The notes: generated by a model not told the origin, from the sequence alone. A stretch of 35,831 nt of DNA from Borrelia duttonii Ly (GCF_000019685.1 NC_011249.1:1-35831), one strand, 5' to 3'. Positions 19,307 to 28,110 are shown, numbered from the stretch's first letter. Made by a program: numbers and translations.

Positions 19307-19352
19307 AAAAGAGCAAAAATTGAAAAAATTTCATCTATATTTTTGCTCTTTT
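19307..19352. terminator. Bidirectional terminator downstream of the second mlp
   Basis: AAAAGAGCAAAAAT and ATTTTTGCTCTTTT form a perfect 14-bp stem around an 18-base loop. T runs exist on both strands. On the minus strand it ends the mlp at 19,404-20,348; on the plus strand it could end the transcript from 18,970. Confidence 0.75.
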
Positions 19353-19403
19353 TATGTAAATTATTATTCTTGACATTTGGATAATAAAATTATGAATTAA
19401 TAC

Positions 19404-20348
19404 TTATCCTCCAGTTCCACAATCACTGATTACCACTTTTGTAAAGTCACTTATTATTTCATCATTTAATTGTGGTTCATCATCTATTGTATTTATTTTG
19501 TCGAAATATTCTTTCATAGAAGCTTTAAGAGATTGCCTACCTCGATAATTTCCACTACATTTTGACAATTCTTTGTCTATATGATTCAATGTTGTTTGTA
19601 TACTTATGTCGCTTAATTGAAGAAATTTTCCTCTCATTTTTGCCCCTCTAATGTGATTATCTCTATATATCTCCTCAGTTAAGATTGTAGAAAAGATTTT
19701 TAATGTTTTTTGTTGATTTTGATCTAATCTACCTTCATATACTTCTTCTCCCATAAGTCCAGCTACATGATTTGTTAAATCACCCAGTTCTTTTTTAAGA
19801 AAATTAAATAGTTTTTCATTTGTATTATTATTGTTTTGCATCATTTCCTCTAAAACTCCTCTAAAAAATTGTTCGATATCTTGAGAAGTTCTAGCATCAT
19901 AGAATTCATTTTCATGTGAATTTTCAATGAATTCATTTTCATATGCATTGTTAATAACATTAACTATAGCCTGAGGAAAATCTAAAATTTCTGATTTTAT
20001 CGATTTTTTTCTTAAAAATTGATATACATGTGCGAATGCATTAGCTAATTCTTTTTGTCTTTTTGTGTCTTTTGAAATCCAATTAAAAAAATTTTTATAT
20101 TTGTTATTATCTATTCTATCTTTATATAATTCTGATATCTTATTAAGACCATCAATTAGAACCTTAAATCGATCTTGTTCTTCTTTAGTGAGAATAATAG
20201 GCGTTGATTTGTCTGTACTTATTGGTAAATTTTTATGAGTAGTTGTAGTCGGATTTGAAAAATTTTCTTTTTGTGGAATGTAATCTTTGTTACAACAGTA
20301 TAAAAATACCGTGCTATAAAGTATTAAGTAATTTATAAACTTGCTCAT
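19404..20348 (-). CDS. mlp: Mlp family lipoprotein, long form
   Basis: Surface lipoprotein of the Mlp family. 314 residues, longer than many Mlp proteins. The signal peptide ends FLYCC, with Cys18 or Cys19 lipidated. The Mlp core is PIILTKEEQDRFKVLIDGLN (about 49-68) followed by KNFFNWISKDTKRQKELANAF (about 84-104), which aligns with the paralog at 14,444. Beyond this lies a C-terminal extension (NEKLFNFLKKELGDLTNH, then EGRLDQNQQKTLKIFSTILTEEI). The ribosome site and leader (TAGGAGAATATTT then ATG) are nearly the same as those of the 14,444 gene, so the two are paralogs with a shared 5' region. It reads toward the maintenance genes. Confidence 0.8.
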   Translation of the reverse strand: MSKFINYLILYSTVFLYCCNKDYIPQKENFSNPTTTTHKNLPISTDKSTPIILTKEEQDRFKVLIDGLNKISELYKDRIDNNKYKNFFNWISKDTKRQKELANAFAHVYQFLRKKSIKSEILDFPQAIVNVINNAYENEFIENSHENEFYDARTSQDIEQFFRGVLEEMMQNNNNTNEKLFNFLKKELGDLTNHVAGLMGEEVYEGRLDQNQQKTLKIFSTILTEEIYRDNHIRGAKMRGKFLQLSDISIQTTLNHIDKELSKCSGNYRGRQSLKASMKEYFDKINTIDDEPQLNDEIISDFTKVVISDCGTGG

Positions 20349-21410
20349 AAATATTCTCCTATTTTTTTATTATATATTCATTTTGTATTTGTGTCTATAT
20401 ATAGATATATAGTTGGATATGTTATTTTGTAAATTGGATTGTTCGTGTTATTTAATTCATGTTAAATAATGACTAAAGTAAAAATAATTTATGGTGGTTA
20501 TGTTGTTTTTTTAGCTAATGTCGGTGTGAATTAATGTTAACGTATTAAAAAAAAATGAATGTTGCAAATAGTCAATGTATGTCAAATTAAAAAAATAGGA
20601 AAGTATTAAATATACAAAGTATAAATATTATAAGTATTATTCTTCACAAAAATGTTTTAGACAAGATCTTAGGGAGAACCATGGTTTTACTTTTGTAAAG
20701 TTCACAAGTAGGTATGACATTAGCTTTTAGACTATGCTTTAATATAATGTCTCTATTAATTCCGGATTTGACAGGTTTACTTAAAATCATTTGCTATGTA
20801 ATTATTAGTTATTATTGTTAATAATATAAATGAAATTTTAGTATATATTTAATGTAATAACATATTAAAAAGAATTTTGTAAAGTAGATTTTTGACTTTA
20901 AAATTCAAAATAAATTTCAGACATATCAAATGTAGATTTGTTGAGACTATAAAAATATCAAAAGAAGTTGAATGAGCTTTTAGTAAATAATGGTCATTAT
21001 GTAAAAGTAATAATTTACAACTTTCAAGAATATGTGATGATTTTGAGTTATTAATTTGATTATTAATAATTTATATTATTAATTTAATTAATATAGATTT
21101 GTATTTGTTATTGTTGACTTTTTGAAAATTACGTTTTTTGATTTATATTATAAATAAATTTCTAAAAATGTTTTTTGATATATATTCAGTATAAATTGGT
21201 ATAAATCCAAAAAATTTTCTTGCTTACTTGTTTATGCGTTAAAGACGTCATAGATAATTATTACAATGTTTATGAAATTTGGCGTGATATATGAATATGA
21301 TAAATATGTGTAATGTTGACTAATATTTAAGAGTTGAAATAAATTGCCAATTTTTAACTTTGTTAAAAATCTAACAAGATAGAGGGAGGAGTTTTTTTAC
21401 AATAAGGGGG
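20349..21410. other. Long non-coding stretch between lipoprotein genes
   Basis: About 1.06 kb. No complete gene is visible. A short stretch near 20,744-20,761 matches 18 bases of the Bdr gene (26,771-26,788). The last 200 bp (about 21,235-21,410) is repeated in decayed form at 22,420-22,600 and holds the leader of the next gene. Confidence 0.45.
20744..20790 (-). pseudogene. Possible bdr scrap
   Basis: On the minus strand the frame reads KPVKSGINRDII. GINRDI and its 18 bases match the Bdr protein at 26,192-26,848 (ELIKVGINRDIAADL). The sequence then departs from Bdr. It may be a very small remnant or chance. Confidence 0.25.
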
Positions 21411-21415
21411 GAAAT

Positions 21416-22393
21416 ATTTTAAAACAAAATTATTTTATTACATTTTATATGTTAATGAATTTATTACTAGTAGCTTGTGGTCCAAAAAAATATGATCCTA
21501 TTGGTAGTATTATTAAAAATCCAAATGGTGTTTGCACTGATCGTGTAGTTGATGGTGCTAAATCACGAGAGAGTGATAGTCCACTAAATAATGACATTGT
21601 TGATGATGAGGAAACTCTAGAACAAAAAGTGCAAAAAGAAATTGCAGAGATTAAAAGTAAAATTCCTATTGAAGTAACAAAAATATTAAAATTTCATGAT
21701 GGTACCATCATTTGGAATGAGAATTATCGTAGTTTTATTGGACCTTTAAGGTGGCGTAATATCATAGACGATTCTATAGGCAAGCTATATTATATGGGAG
21801 CCCCCAATGGTTTGTTTTTAAGGCTTAGATATAACAATGGTGTAGAGAACGTTCCATATAAAGACCTTGCACTAAGGAAAGAATTTTACCTTGCCCTTGA
21901 ATATAATGATGATATTATGAAACCTTTTATATATATTTATGAGATTTTAGCTTTTAGGGTGAGATCTTCTTATAGTGTTCCTTTGCCTTTTGTAGATTTG
22001 GATTCGGAAATAAATAAACTAAAAAACAGGGTAACCGAAAAGGCAAGAAACTATGCTAGGGCTTATTATATAAATGTATATAACGCTTTACAATATAAAA
22101 AAGAGAAACTTGATACGCTATTGCTAAAAGATATAAGATTTTTGAAGACTAAATTGCAAGAACTTGAATTAGCGAAAACAGAATTAAAAACCGAAATAAT
22201 ACAAAAATTTGTATATGATTACAATAGGAATGAAGTAATTAATTCAGAAACAAAGCATACTCTAAAAAGTGTTGATGCTACCGTTGATGAATTAGCATCA
22301 TATTTTGAAACAAGGTTCAAAGACTTTTACTCTAAAAGTGATTCTGTTATAACTTTAGCTGATGAAATTAAAGTTGTTTTGGATAAGATTTAG
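21416..22393 (+). CDS. Borrelia surface lipoprotein with uncertain start
   Basis: A lipoprotein with lipobox LLLVAC. The first ATG at 21,449 leaves only a short leader (MLMNLLLVAC). The frame is open further up, and a full Borrelia-style leader (LKQNYFITFYMLMNLLLVAC) would start near 21,416-21,419, right behind AAGGGGGGAAA. However, the codons there are ATT and TTA, so an ancestral TTG or ATG may have been lost. The mature part has about 300 residues: an acidic linker, a central part with IIWNENYRSFIGPLRWRNII, and a helical C-terminal region with VTEKARNYARAYYINVYNAL and LADEIKVVLDKI. It loosely resembles complement-regulator-acquiring lipoproteins of Borrelia, but I cannot assign it firmly. 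Two decayed relatives lie nearby. Confidence 0.7.
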   Translation: MLKQNYFITFYMLMNLLLVACGPKKYDPIGSIIKNPNGVCTDRVVDGAKSRESDSPLNNDIVDDEETLEQKVQKEIAEIKSKIPIEVTKILKFHDGTIIWNENYRSFIGPLRWRNIIDDSIGKLYYMGAPNGLFLRLRYNNGVENVPYKDLALRKEFYLALEYNDDIMKPFIYIYEILAFRVRSSYSVPLPFVDLDSEINKLKNRVTEKARNYARAYYINVYNALQYKKEKLDTLLLKDIRFLKTKLQELELAKTELKTEIIQKFVYDYNRNEVINSETKHTLKSVDATVDELASYFETRFKDFYSKSDSVITLADEIKVVLDKI

Positions 22394-22429
22394 TAACATG
22401 TTAATTATAGTATATATTTAAGGCATTAT

Positions 22430-22704
22430 GGATAATCGTTGCAATATTTATAAAATGTAACTTGACATATGATGGATATGACGAATATGTAATGCGCATT
22501 ATACTAATTAATAGTTAATGTACATTAATTACTAATTTTTTAATAATTGGTTGAAATTTGATAATGATTAGAGGAAGTTTTTTACAGTAATGAGAATATT
22601 TTAAACACAAATATTCTATTATGTTGATGTGTAGTATTTGATATCTTGTGCTCAGTATTCTATAAAAATATCGGAAGATGATTGTGGTGATTATAAAGCC
22701 AAGT
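22430..22704 (+). pseudogene. Decayed copy of the 5' region of the lipoprotein gene
   Basis: This stretch aligns with 21,245-21,500: ATTATGGATAATCGTTGCAA, GATATGACGAATATG, GAGGAAGTTTTTTACAGTAA, and GAATATTTTAAACACAAAT correspond to the upstream region and leader of the gene before it. At the end, ISCAQYSIKISEDDCGDYKAK stands where the lipobox and start of the mature protein would be, followed by a stop. The upstream region is better conserved than the coding part. It is a dead tandem duplicate. Confidence 0.5.
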
Positions 22705-23181
22705 AGTTGTACAGGTTTGTTAAGAAATGCGATTTCCTTATTCTCTGGATTATCATATTTAGGTTATTAGGGTAGATTTGTATTGTGTTTATGACAAATA
22801 TGTATTAGGAGATGGTAGTATTTTGAAAAACATGCTTTATACAATGGATTTCGGCGTTAGTAATTATAGAATTTGAGGCTATGTAAATGAATACATTTTC
22901 TTTTTTTATCTATAATCATTCTTCTTACTTGTTTCACTATGTCAATAATTTTATTATAAGAAAAACACGATTTGCTTTGCTTTAACAGTACCTCATCTTT
23001 AAGAGCATAGTGTTATATGTAATTTTAATTTTTACCATATGTGTATTCTCACTAAGATCATTTATATGATTACTTTTTATAAAAAAAGAATATACATATA
23101 TTTTTATATCAATAACAATAAAATTGTATATGACATTATTTTTAATGTCTATTTATTTAATTATAATTAAAGAGAGTTTCT
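22705..23181. other. Non-coding spacer
   Basis: About 480 bp, AT-rich, between two pseudogenes. No coding remnant could be read on either strand. Confidence 0.4.
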
Positions 23182-23344
23182 ATGGGTTCAAGTACAACCA
23201 ATCATTACTTAGCAAATGGGATTAATAAAACTACTTATTAAAGCAAGAATTAATAGAAATATTGTGGTTGATTTACCTTCCTTATATTATAAAAATGAAC
23301 TTACTTATAAAGATCTTGAATACTTAGAAAATAATTCTAAGTAA
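23182..23344 (+). pseudogene. bdr: bdr remnant
   Basis: The ATG at 23,182 follows a leader like that of the intact bdr gene (AGAGAGTTTCT against AGGAGATTTTCT). DNA after the ATG aligns with the bdr start (ACAACCAATCAT shared), but a shifted frame soon meets TAA. In another frame LLIKARINRNIVVDLPSLYY and KNELTYKDLEYLENNSK match ELIKVGINRDIAADLSYRYY and KNELTYKDLEYLENN of the intact protein, then a stop. The repeat region and membrane anchor are absent. Confidence 0.75.
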
Positions 23345-23790
23345 CAATGAATTCATTTTATAATGATTTTAAATATATATCATATTATAAATAGTATTGA
23401 TTATTAATTAATATTATTATATTATATTAATATTAATAATTATAAGTCATTGATGGTTTTGGTTTATTGTATAAGATAATAATTTATTAATTAAAAGTTA
23501 CTTATTGATTTTTTTAATTAGTTTTACTTTTAATGTAATAATTAGTTATAAATATAAAAATTTGTTGAGTTAAAAAACATGTTATAAGAATTGGAGATTA
23601 TCTAGATGAGATAAACCATCTTAATTTATAAATATAATTTTTATCTTGAAAGTAAGATTGGTAATAAAACTAAATTTTTCTTTATATGTGTTATAAAGTA
23701 TGGGATTTATTTGATAAAGGTAATGAGAAAAAGGGGGTAGTGTGTGGTTATTAAGTAATAAAATTGGGTAATCAGTTTCAATGTACAAGG
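23345..23790. other. Low-complexity non-coding spacer
   Basis: About 445 bp dominated by A/T runs (TTAATATTATTATATTATAT near 23,407). Nothing coding was seen. The 3' end leads to the ribosome site of the next gene. Confidence 0.4.
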
Positions 23791-23808
23791 AAAAAGGAGG
23801 TATTAATT

Positions 23809-24828
23809 TTGAAAAATATTATGATCAATGTATTAACAGTATTAATGATATTGTTTAGTAGTTGTAATTTAAAAGGATTATTGGATATCGATGTTAATGA
23901 AGACTTAGAAGATATAAATTTGCGTATTCATTTAAAAAAAAGTGAGGATTTTGAGGAGAAATTATCTGATAATAATGAAATACTTAAAAATTTGTTAACT
24001 AGCAAATTTAAGTTGTCAGATGATCAGATAAAAGCAATTTTATATTTCCAAAAAGTAGTAGTTGATTTTGCAGAAGGAGATCAGTATACTGACAGTGGAT
24101 TTTATAAATTTATAAATGGTCTTGAAGATCAGGTGATAAAATCTCTTGCTGAAAGCATTTTGTGTGTTGTTACTGAAATCGCAGAAATTAAGGAATTTAT
24201 TAAGATTGTCAAAAATTATAAAAAGAGACAGGAGTTACATTTAGAATGTGTAAAGCTTGAAGATGATTATATAACAATGTTAAGGGATGCGTATAATAAA
24301 CCTATAGTTTATAGATGTCAGTTTATAGAGATTCATAATCAGGCTCAAAAAGATAAGTTTGAGGTGTTTAAAAATCGACGTATAAAAGCATTAGATTTTG
24401 TTTCTGGGCAAGATACTAGACAGGTTATTAGACATATCAAAGAAATTGTTGATGGTGGTCAGTTCTCTAAAGAACTTTCTCAGATAGATAAAAATAGGTA
24501 TTTTACTCGGTTTATCTTTACAATTATGAAAGTTCGTTCTTTCAGAGAGGGGCTTATTCCAAATCTTGTTACAAATATTTTAGAACTTTTGAAAATAATA
24601 GATGAAGTTAAGGTGTTTATTGATGCTGAAAAAGATCTTGATAAAAAACAAAAGATGGAAAATCAATTTAATGTAGTTAAAAAAGAATATGAATCTGTGA
24701 TAAGGCATGCATATATGGATCCTTCTAGTGTGACTTATTATACTTCTGATGAATCATTGCTTAGATTTTTTGACTTAAAAGATCTTAAGGTGCATAAAGA
24801 ATCTTTTAAATTGATTATTTCTTCATAA
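23809..24828 (+). CDS. Lipoprotein with two related helical domains (BTA121-like)
   Basis: Probable surface lipoprotein, 339 residues from the TTG at 23,809. That start has AAGGAGG about 10 bases before it and gives MKNIMINVLTVLMILFSSCN, a proper signal peptide with Cys19. A TTG at 23,764 would add 15 residues without such a site. The mature part seems to hold two related domains: the first has KFKLSDDQIKAILYFQKVV, YTDSGFYKFINGL and ends LEDDYITMLRDAYNKP; the second ends VVKKEYESVIRHAYMDP. The first motif set recalls BTA121-domain lipoproteins of relapsing-fever Borrelia, assigned from memory. No close partner gene is present. Confidence 0.65.
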   Translation: MKNIMINVLTVLMILFSSCNLKGLLDIDVNEDLEDINLRIHLKKSEDFEEKLSDNNEILKNLLTSKFKLSDDQIKAILYFQKVVVDFAEGDQYTDSGFYKFINGLEDQVIKSLAESILCVVTEIAEIKEFIKIVKNYKKRQELHLECVKLEDDYITMLRDAYNKPIVYRCQFIEIHNQAQKDKFEVFKNRRIKALDFVSGQDTRQVIRHIKEIVDGGQFSKELSQIDKNRYFTRFIFTIMKVRSFREGLIPNLVTNILELLKIIDEVKVFIDAEKDLDKKQKMENQFNVVKKEYESVIRHAYMDPSSVTYYTSDESLLRFFDLKDLKVHKESFKLIISS

Positions 24829-24939
24829 TTTGTTTTTATTAAAAAATTAAAAAATTAAAAAATGCAAAGTCGTCAATAATATGACTTTGTTTTATATATT
24901 TAGATGTATAATTTGATGATACTGAAGATAAATATATTA

Positions 24940-25161
24940 GTATCATCAAGTGCATTAATAGTATCGGTAAATGATGCTGATATGTTGAAAGCTATTGTGT
25001 CAGCTAATGCTGATGCTAAAAAAGATAGTAAGGTTAATAAGGTTGAGGATGTGTTTGTTTTGGGTTTTTTAGCTAAAATAGTAAAGTAGATAAATGAGAT
25101 CTAGCTATATAATTAAACAAGAAAATGAGGCATCAGAAACAGAAACTAGTTGACAACAATA
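24940..25161 (+). pseudogene. Decayed vlp fragment
   Basis: The plus strand reads SSALIVSVNDADMLKAIVSA, like ALIVSSVSGENILASIIKS of beta-type Vlps or VSGADILKAIV of delta types. It then reads KKDSKVNKVEDV, later IKQENEASETETS, a stop, and QQ, like IKQEDKTSEASGVQQQ. The bases after it (about 25,162-25,230) resemble the downstream block of delta-type cassettes, for example 12,975-13,040 in reverse. Most of the gene is lost. It lies some 2 kb inside the right arm and has the arm's orientation. Confidence 0.65.
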
Positions 25162-25453
25162 AATAATTATCTATGAAAATCAGTAAGATAAATTTATTTA
25201 AAAGAAACACTTCTTTTGTTCTTTGTAAAGAAGGATGGGAAGGATGTTTGTTGTTAAATAGTGTCATACATTCAAGAAAAGTAACAGTAAATCAGACATT
25301 ATTAACCAAATATTGTGAACAATAAATTCAAACTTGATTTTTCAAATATCTACAATATTGAACCTGACATTGATGTTTTTTGTATATTTATATTTTTTAT
25401 AATTATTGTTTTTATTGATCATTGATTAAAGATCTTATGTAATATTATATACA

Positions 25454-25829
25454 TTATATATTTGACATAGTCTTCCTTTTATCTCTTGCAGTTGTAATTT
25501 CATTGGTATGCTTTATATCTTCTTTTTCTGCTTTATTGGTCCTTGCAAATTCAAGCATCTTTTTGCTTTGGGAGACTTTGCTATTATTAAAGTGATATTT
25601 GTTGCTTTAGGAACCTTTATTGGGGGGTTACCACTAATGACAATACCATCTTGAGCTTTTCCAGTTACAGAAACAACCGGGGGGCTTTTAAAAGCTTATC
25701 TACTTTTCTTTGTGTTACAATACTGGAAATATGGTCATACTTTTTTGGGCTGCAAGATATCAGTAATAGACTTATTAAAATAAATATAAATATCAATATT
25801 ATTGATATAATAAAATCTTTTTGTTTGAA
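25454..25829 (-). pseudogene. Broken lipoprotein gene, N-terminal part
   Basis: On the minus strand FKQKDFIISIILIF leads to LISLLLISCSPKKYDHISSI, which resembles LLLVACGPKKYDPIGSI of the lipoprotein at 21,416-22,393. The frame then breaks after KVDKLLKA, continues one frame over as PPVVSVTGKAQDGIVISG, and shifts again to KMLEFARTNKAEKEDIKHTN, ending at a stop at 25,454. As in the intact relative, no standard start codon precedes KQ: TTC stands there. It is a pseudogene with at least two frameshifts. Confidence 0.55.
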
Positions 25830-25854
25830 ATATTCTTTTTATTGAAAAGATTGG

Positions 25855-26062
25855 ATCATCAAAAACAGAGTTAATAAAGGAATTAATAGGACCAAATTCA
25901 GATATTATTGGGAGTGATGTTAAGCAGCATCTTGTCAATGTTAGTGCTGAATTATGCAAAAATTTTTTGAAAAAATTATTGCTATGATAACCTTTTGTCT
26001 TTATATGATCCTGTTATAAATCATGCTAATAAAATTAAAGTTATCTTAGATAAGATCAAGTA
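25855..26062 (+). pseudogene. Broken lipoprotein gene, C-terminal part
   Basis: The plus strand reads SSKTELIKELIGPNSDIIG and DVKQHLVNVSAELCKNFLKK, meets stops, and one frame over ends YDPVINHANKIKVILDKIK and a stop. This aligns with the C-terminus of the lipoprotein at 21,416-22,393 (LAKTELKTEIIQ, TLKSVDATVDEL, ADEIKVVLDKI). It starts about 26 bases from the N-terminal fragment on the opposite strand, so the two may be halves of one gene or of two paralogs rearranged head to head. Confidence 0.55.
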
Positions 26063-26191
26063 AAAGATTAATTATAAATTTATTAAATAATCAGATAAGT
26101 AAATATTAAAAGCCTATAGTTCATTACCATAATATTTTTATAGAGCTAACTTGATATACTTATATGGTATAAGTGTGTTTTATTGAATATA

Positions 26192-26848
26192 TTATTTGTT
26201 TAGTATGGAATATATTATTGAAAATAAGGCTAGAAAAATTCCTATATTAAGAGTAATAATAGTTCCAAACATCCAGTTATGCAGTTTTCCTGTGTTTTTA
26301 AGTTCATTAAATTTAGCATCAATTTTATTATTAAGTTCTACTTTAGTGGAGATAATTTCAGATTTTATTCTATCTTCAATTTTGTCAATTTTATTGTCAA
26401 GTTCACTAAATTTAGTATCAATTTTATTATTAAGTTCTATCTTAGTGGAGATAATTTCAGATTTTATTCTATCTTCGGTTTTGTCAATTTTATTGTCAAG
26501 TTCATTAAATTTAGCATCAATTTTATTATTAAGTTCTACTTTAGTGGAGGTAATTTCAGATTTTAGTCTATCTTCAATTTTATCAATTTTATTGTCAAGT
26601 TCATTAAACTTGGTATCAATTTTATTATTAAGTTCTACTTTAGTGGAGGTAATTTCAGATTTTAGCTTATCTTCTATTTTATCAATTTTACTATTGAAAT
26701 TATTTTCTAGGTATTCAAGATCTTTATAAGTAAGTTCATTTTTATAATATCGGTAAGATAGATCAGCAGCAATGTCTCTATTAATTCCTACTTTAATAAG
26801 TTCTGTTAATACCATTTGTTGTGTGATGATTGGTTGTGGCTGAGCCAT
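26192..26848 (-). CDS. bdr: Bdr family repeat protein
   Basis: Bdr (Borrelia direct repeat) proteins are plasmid-encoded, inner-membrane-anchored proteins of unknown function. 218 residues. Conserved N-terminal domain: TELIKVGINRDIAADLSYRY and KNELTYKDLEYLENN (about 16-50). Residues about 51-180 carry three full copies and two partial copies of a 33-residue unit (LNNKIDTKFNELDNKIDKIE followed by DRLKSEITSTKVE), giving 99-bp direct repeats in DNA; a coiled coil is likely. The C-terminus (about 192-215, WMFGTIITLNIGIFLALF and on) is a membrane segment. AAGGAGA precedes the ATG. A dead relative lies at 23,182. Confidence 0.93.
   Translation of the reverse strand: MAQPQPIITQQMVLTELIKVGINRDIAADLSYRYYKNELTYKDLEYLENNFNSKIDKIEDKLKSEITSTKVELNNKIDTKFNELDNKIDKIEDRLKSEITSTKVELNNKIDAKFNELDNKIDKTEDRIKSEIISTKIELNNKIDTKFSELDNKIDKIEDRIKSEIISTKVELNNKIDAKFNELKNTGKLHNWMFGTIITLNIGIFLALFSIIYSILNK
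26392..26690 (-). repeat. 99-bp tandem repeats within bdr
   Basis: Three near-identical units of 99 bp encode the Bdr heptad-like segment. The copies alternate in a few positions (IDT/IDA, TKVE/TKIE), which marks them as separate duplications. Such arrays change copy number easily. Confidence 0.75.
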
Positions 26849-26924
26849 AGAAAATCTCCTTGATGTAATTATACAATAAATTTAAAAGAATAAAGAGATT
26901 AAATTTTGTTATTTGTACGTTTTT

Positions 26925-26990
26925 AAAAATAATCTAATGAAAAATATTCAGTTTATTTTATGAAATTGTACATACAAAAAAATATATTAA
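26925..26990 (+). repeat. Downstream-homology-like core, copy F
   Basis: TCTAATGAAAAATATTCAGT and TTATTTTATGAAATTGTACATA match the core of the repeats at 29,575, 28,070 and 34,621. It precedes the first Vsp cassette of the right arm, so it marks the inner boundary of that arm. Confidence 0.5.
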
Positions 26991-27104
26991 TCATTTGAAA
27001 TGATTGAATAATAATCATATATAATGCTAATTATAATATGAAATTATACCACAAGCTATCTTAGTGACACACATATATATATGTCAATGATAAAGATTTT
27101 ATAT

Positions 27105-27270
27105 TTTCAGATTGATAATAGGATGATAATAAATCAGTCATTATTTATGTAGATATTTTTATGAATTTCCATTTATACATTCATTCATAGCTGTATCCAG
27201 TTTGTTTTTTGTGTGCTTTCTTTAAAGATAAGCTAGAAAAAAATAAATAATAAAAACAAGGATGTGAAGA
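27105..27270 (+). repeat. Upstream-homology-like leader block before vsp
   Basis: Shared with 29,805-29,975 and in part with 28,280-28,440: AGATTGATAATAG, TATTTTTATGA, then CATTCATTCATAGCTGTATC, TTTGTTTTT and TTTAAAGATAAGCTAGAAAA. Each copy lies directly before a vsp or vlp cassette. It could act as the 5' homology for recombination (inference). Confidence 0.5.
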
Positions 27271-27352
27271 AAAGGATGAAAGAGAAATTAGGAAATAAGA
27301 ATGAAGTTAATAATAGAGAGGGGAAGGGAATAAAAGGGAAAGAGATGAATAG

Positions 27353-27886
27353 GAGAGGAGAAGGAATAGAGTAAAGGTAGTAAGTAAAAAGATAAGAGAT
27401 GCGGTGGAGTTTTTGGGGAAAGTAAAAGAAGTGCATACTTTAGTTAAGTTGGTTGACGAGTTGGCTAAAGCTATAGGCAAAAAGATTGATGCTAATGGTA
27501 GTCTTGCTGCTGAAGTTGGTCAAAATGGATCATTAATTGCAGGAGTGTATAGTGTAATATTAGCTGTAAACACTAAGTTAAAAGGATTAGAAACAACAGA
27601 TAACATTTCTGATAAATTGAAAAGAGAGATTGTTGCTGTTGAAACAGAAGGTAAGACATTCTTTGATAAGTTGAAAAGTGGTAATGTTGAACTTGGTAAA
27701 AAAGATGCTTCTGATGATGATACAAAGAAAGCTATAGATAGAATTGGTAAAAAGGATGGTGATAAAGGAGTTGCTGAATTGATTAAGCTTAATACGGCGA
27801 TCGATGCATTGTTAAAGCTTGCTATAGATGCAATAGAAGCATCAATAGGAGAACTTACGGTTAAGTCTGCTGTGTCAAATAACTGA
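27353..27886 (+). pseudogene. vsp: Vsp cassette lacking a start and signal peptide
   Basis: Variable small proteins (Vsp) are OspC-like surface lipoproteins of relapsing-fever Borrelia. The Vsp frame is open from 27,353 without an ATG and reads KKIRDAVEFLGKVKEVHTLV, DELAKAIGKKI, NGSLIAGVYSVILAVNTKLK, GLETTDNISDKLK, KKAIDRIGKKDGDKG and ELIKLNTAIDALL. This covers nearly the whole mature protein. A GTG at 27,404 falls inside the first helix. An upstream leader with a ribosome-site-like AAGGATG and many Lys/Glu codons is in another frame and stops near 27,374. No lipobox exists. As it stands it is a donor sequence, not an expressed gene. Confidence 0.85.
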
Positions 27887-27951
27887 ATATGTAAATACCA
27901 AGATATTCAAGAATAATAGCTTGAAGAAAATAAATAAAGTTAATAGAGATA

Positions 27952-27981
27952 AAGATACTGGGAGTAATCTCTTGGTGTCTT
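27952..27981 (+). terminator. Terminator after vsp
   Basis: AAGATACTGGGAG and CTCTTGGTGTCTT form an imperfect stem followed by TTTATTTTAT. It is the same family as 29,473-29,507 and 34,514-34,556. Confidence 0.55.
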
Positions 27982-28009
27982 TTATTTTATAGTGTGTTAA
28001 ATTAGAGAT

Positions 28010-28110
28010 ATATTGCTTTATATGATTAATTTTTATTATTTTTGGTTTTATTTAAATGTTTTAGTGAAAAATATGCAGTTTATTGTATAAAATTTACAAA
28101 CAAATTTCAT
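28010..28110 (+). repeat. Downstream-homology-like core, copy E
   Basis: GATATATTGCTTTATATGAT, TTAATTTTTATTATTTTTGG and AAAAATATGCAGTTTATTGT match 34,570-34,660 and 29,530-29,615. It follows the vsp terminator, in the same order as after the alpha-type vlp. Confidence 0.5.

Noticed and set aside
24904-25089. Small gene of 61 codons
   Set aside because: Its middle part is a vlp fragment (ALIVSVNDADMLKAIVSA), so it is part of a remnant and not a gene of its own.
26392-26690. Repeat array as a CRISPR
   Set aside because: The units are contiguous 99-bp coding repeats without spacers and encode the Bdr heptads.
26196-26729. Open frame of 177 codons opposite bdr, with 33-residue repeats
   Set aside because: It is the complement of the bdr repeat; the repeats are simply carried over from the real gene.
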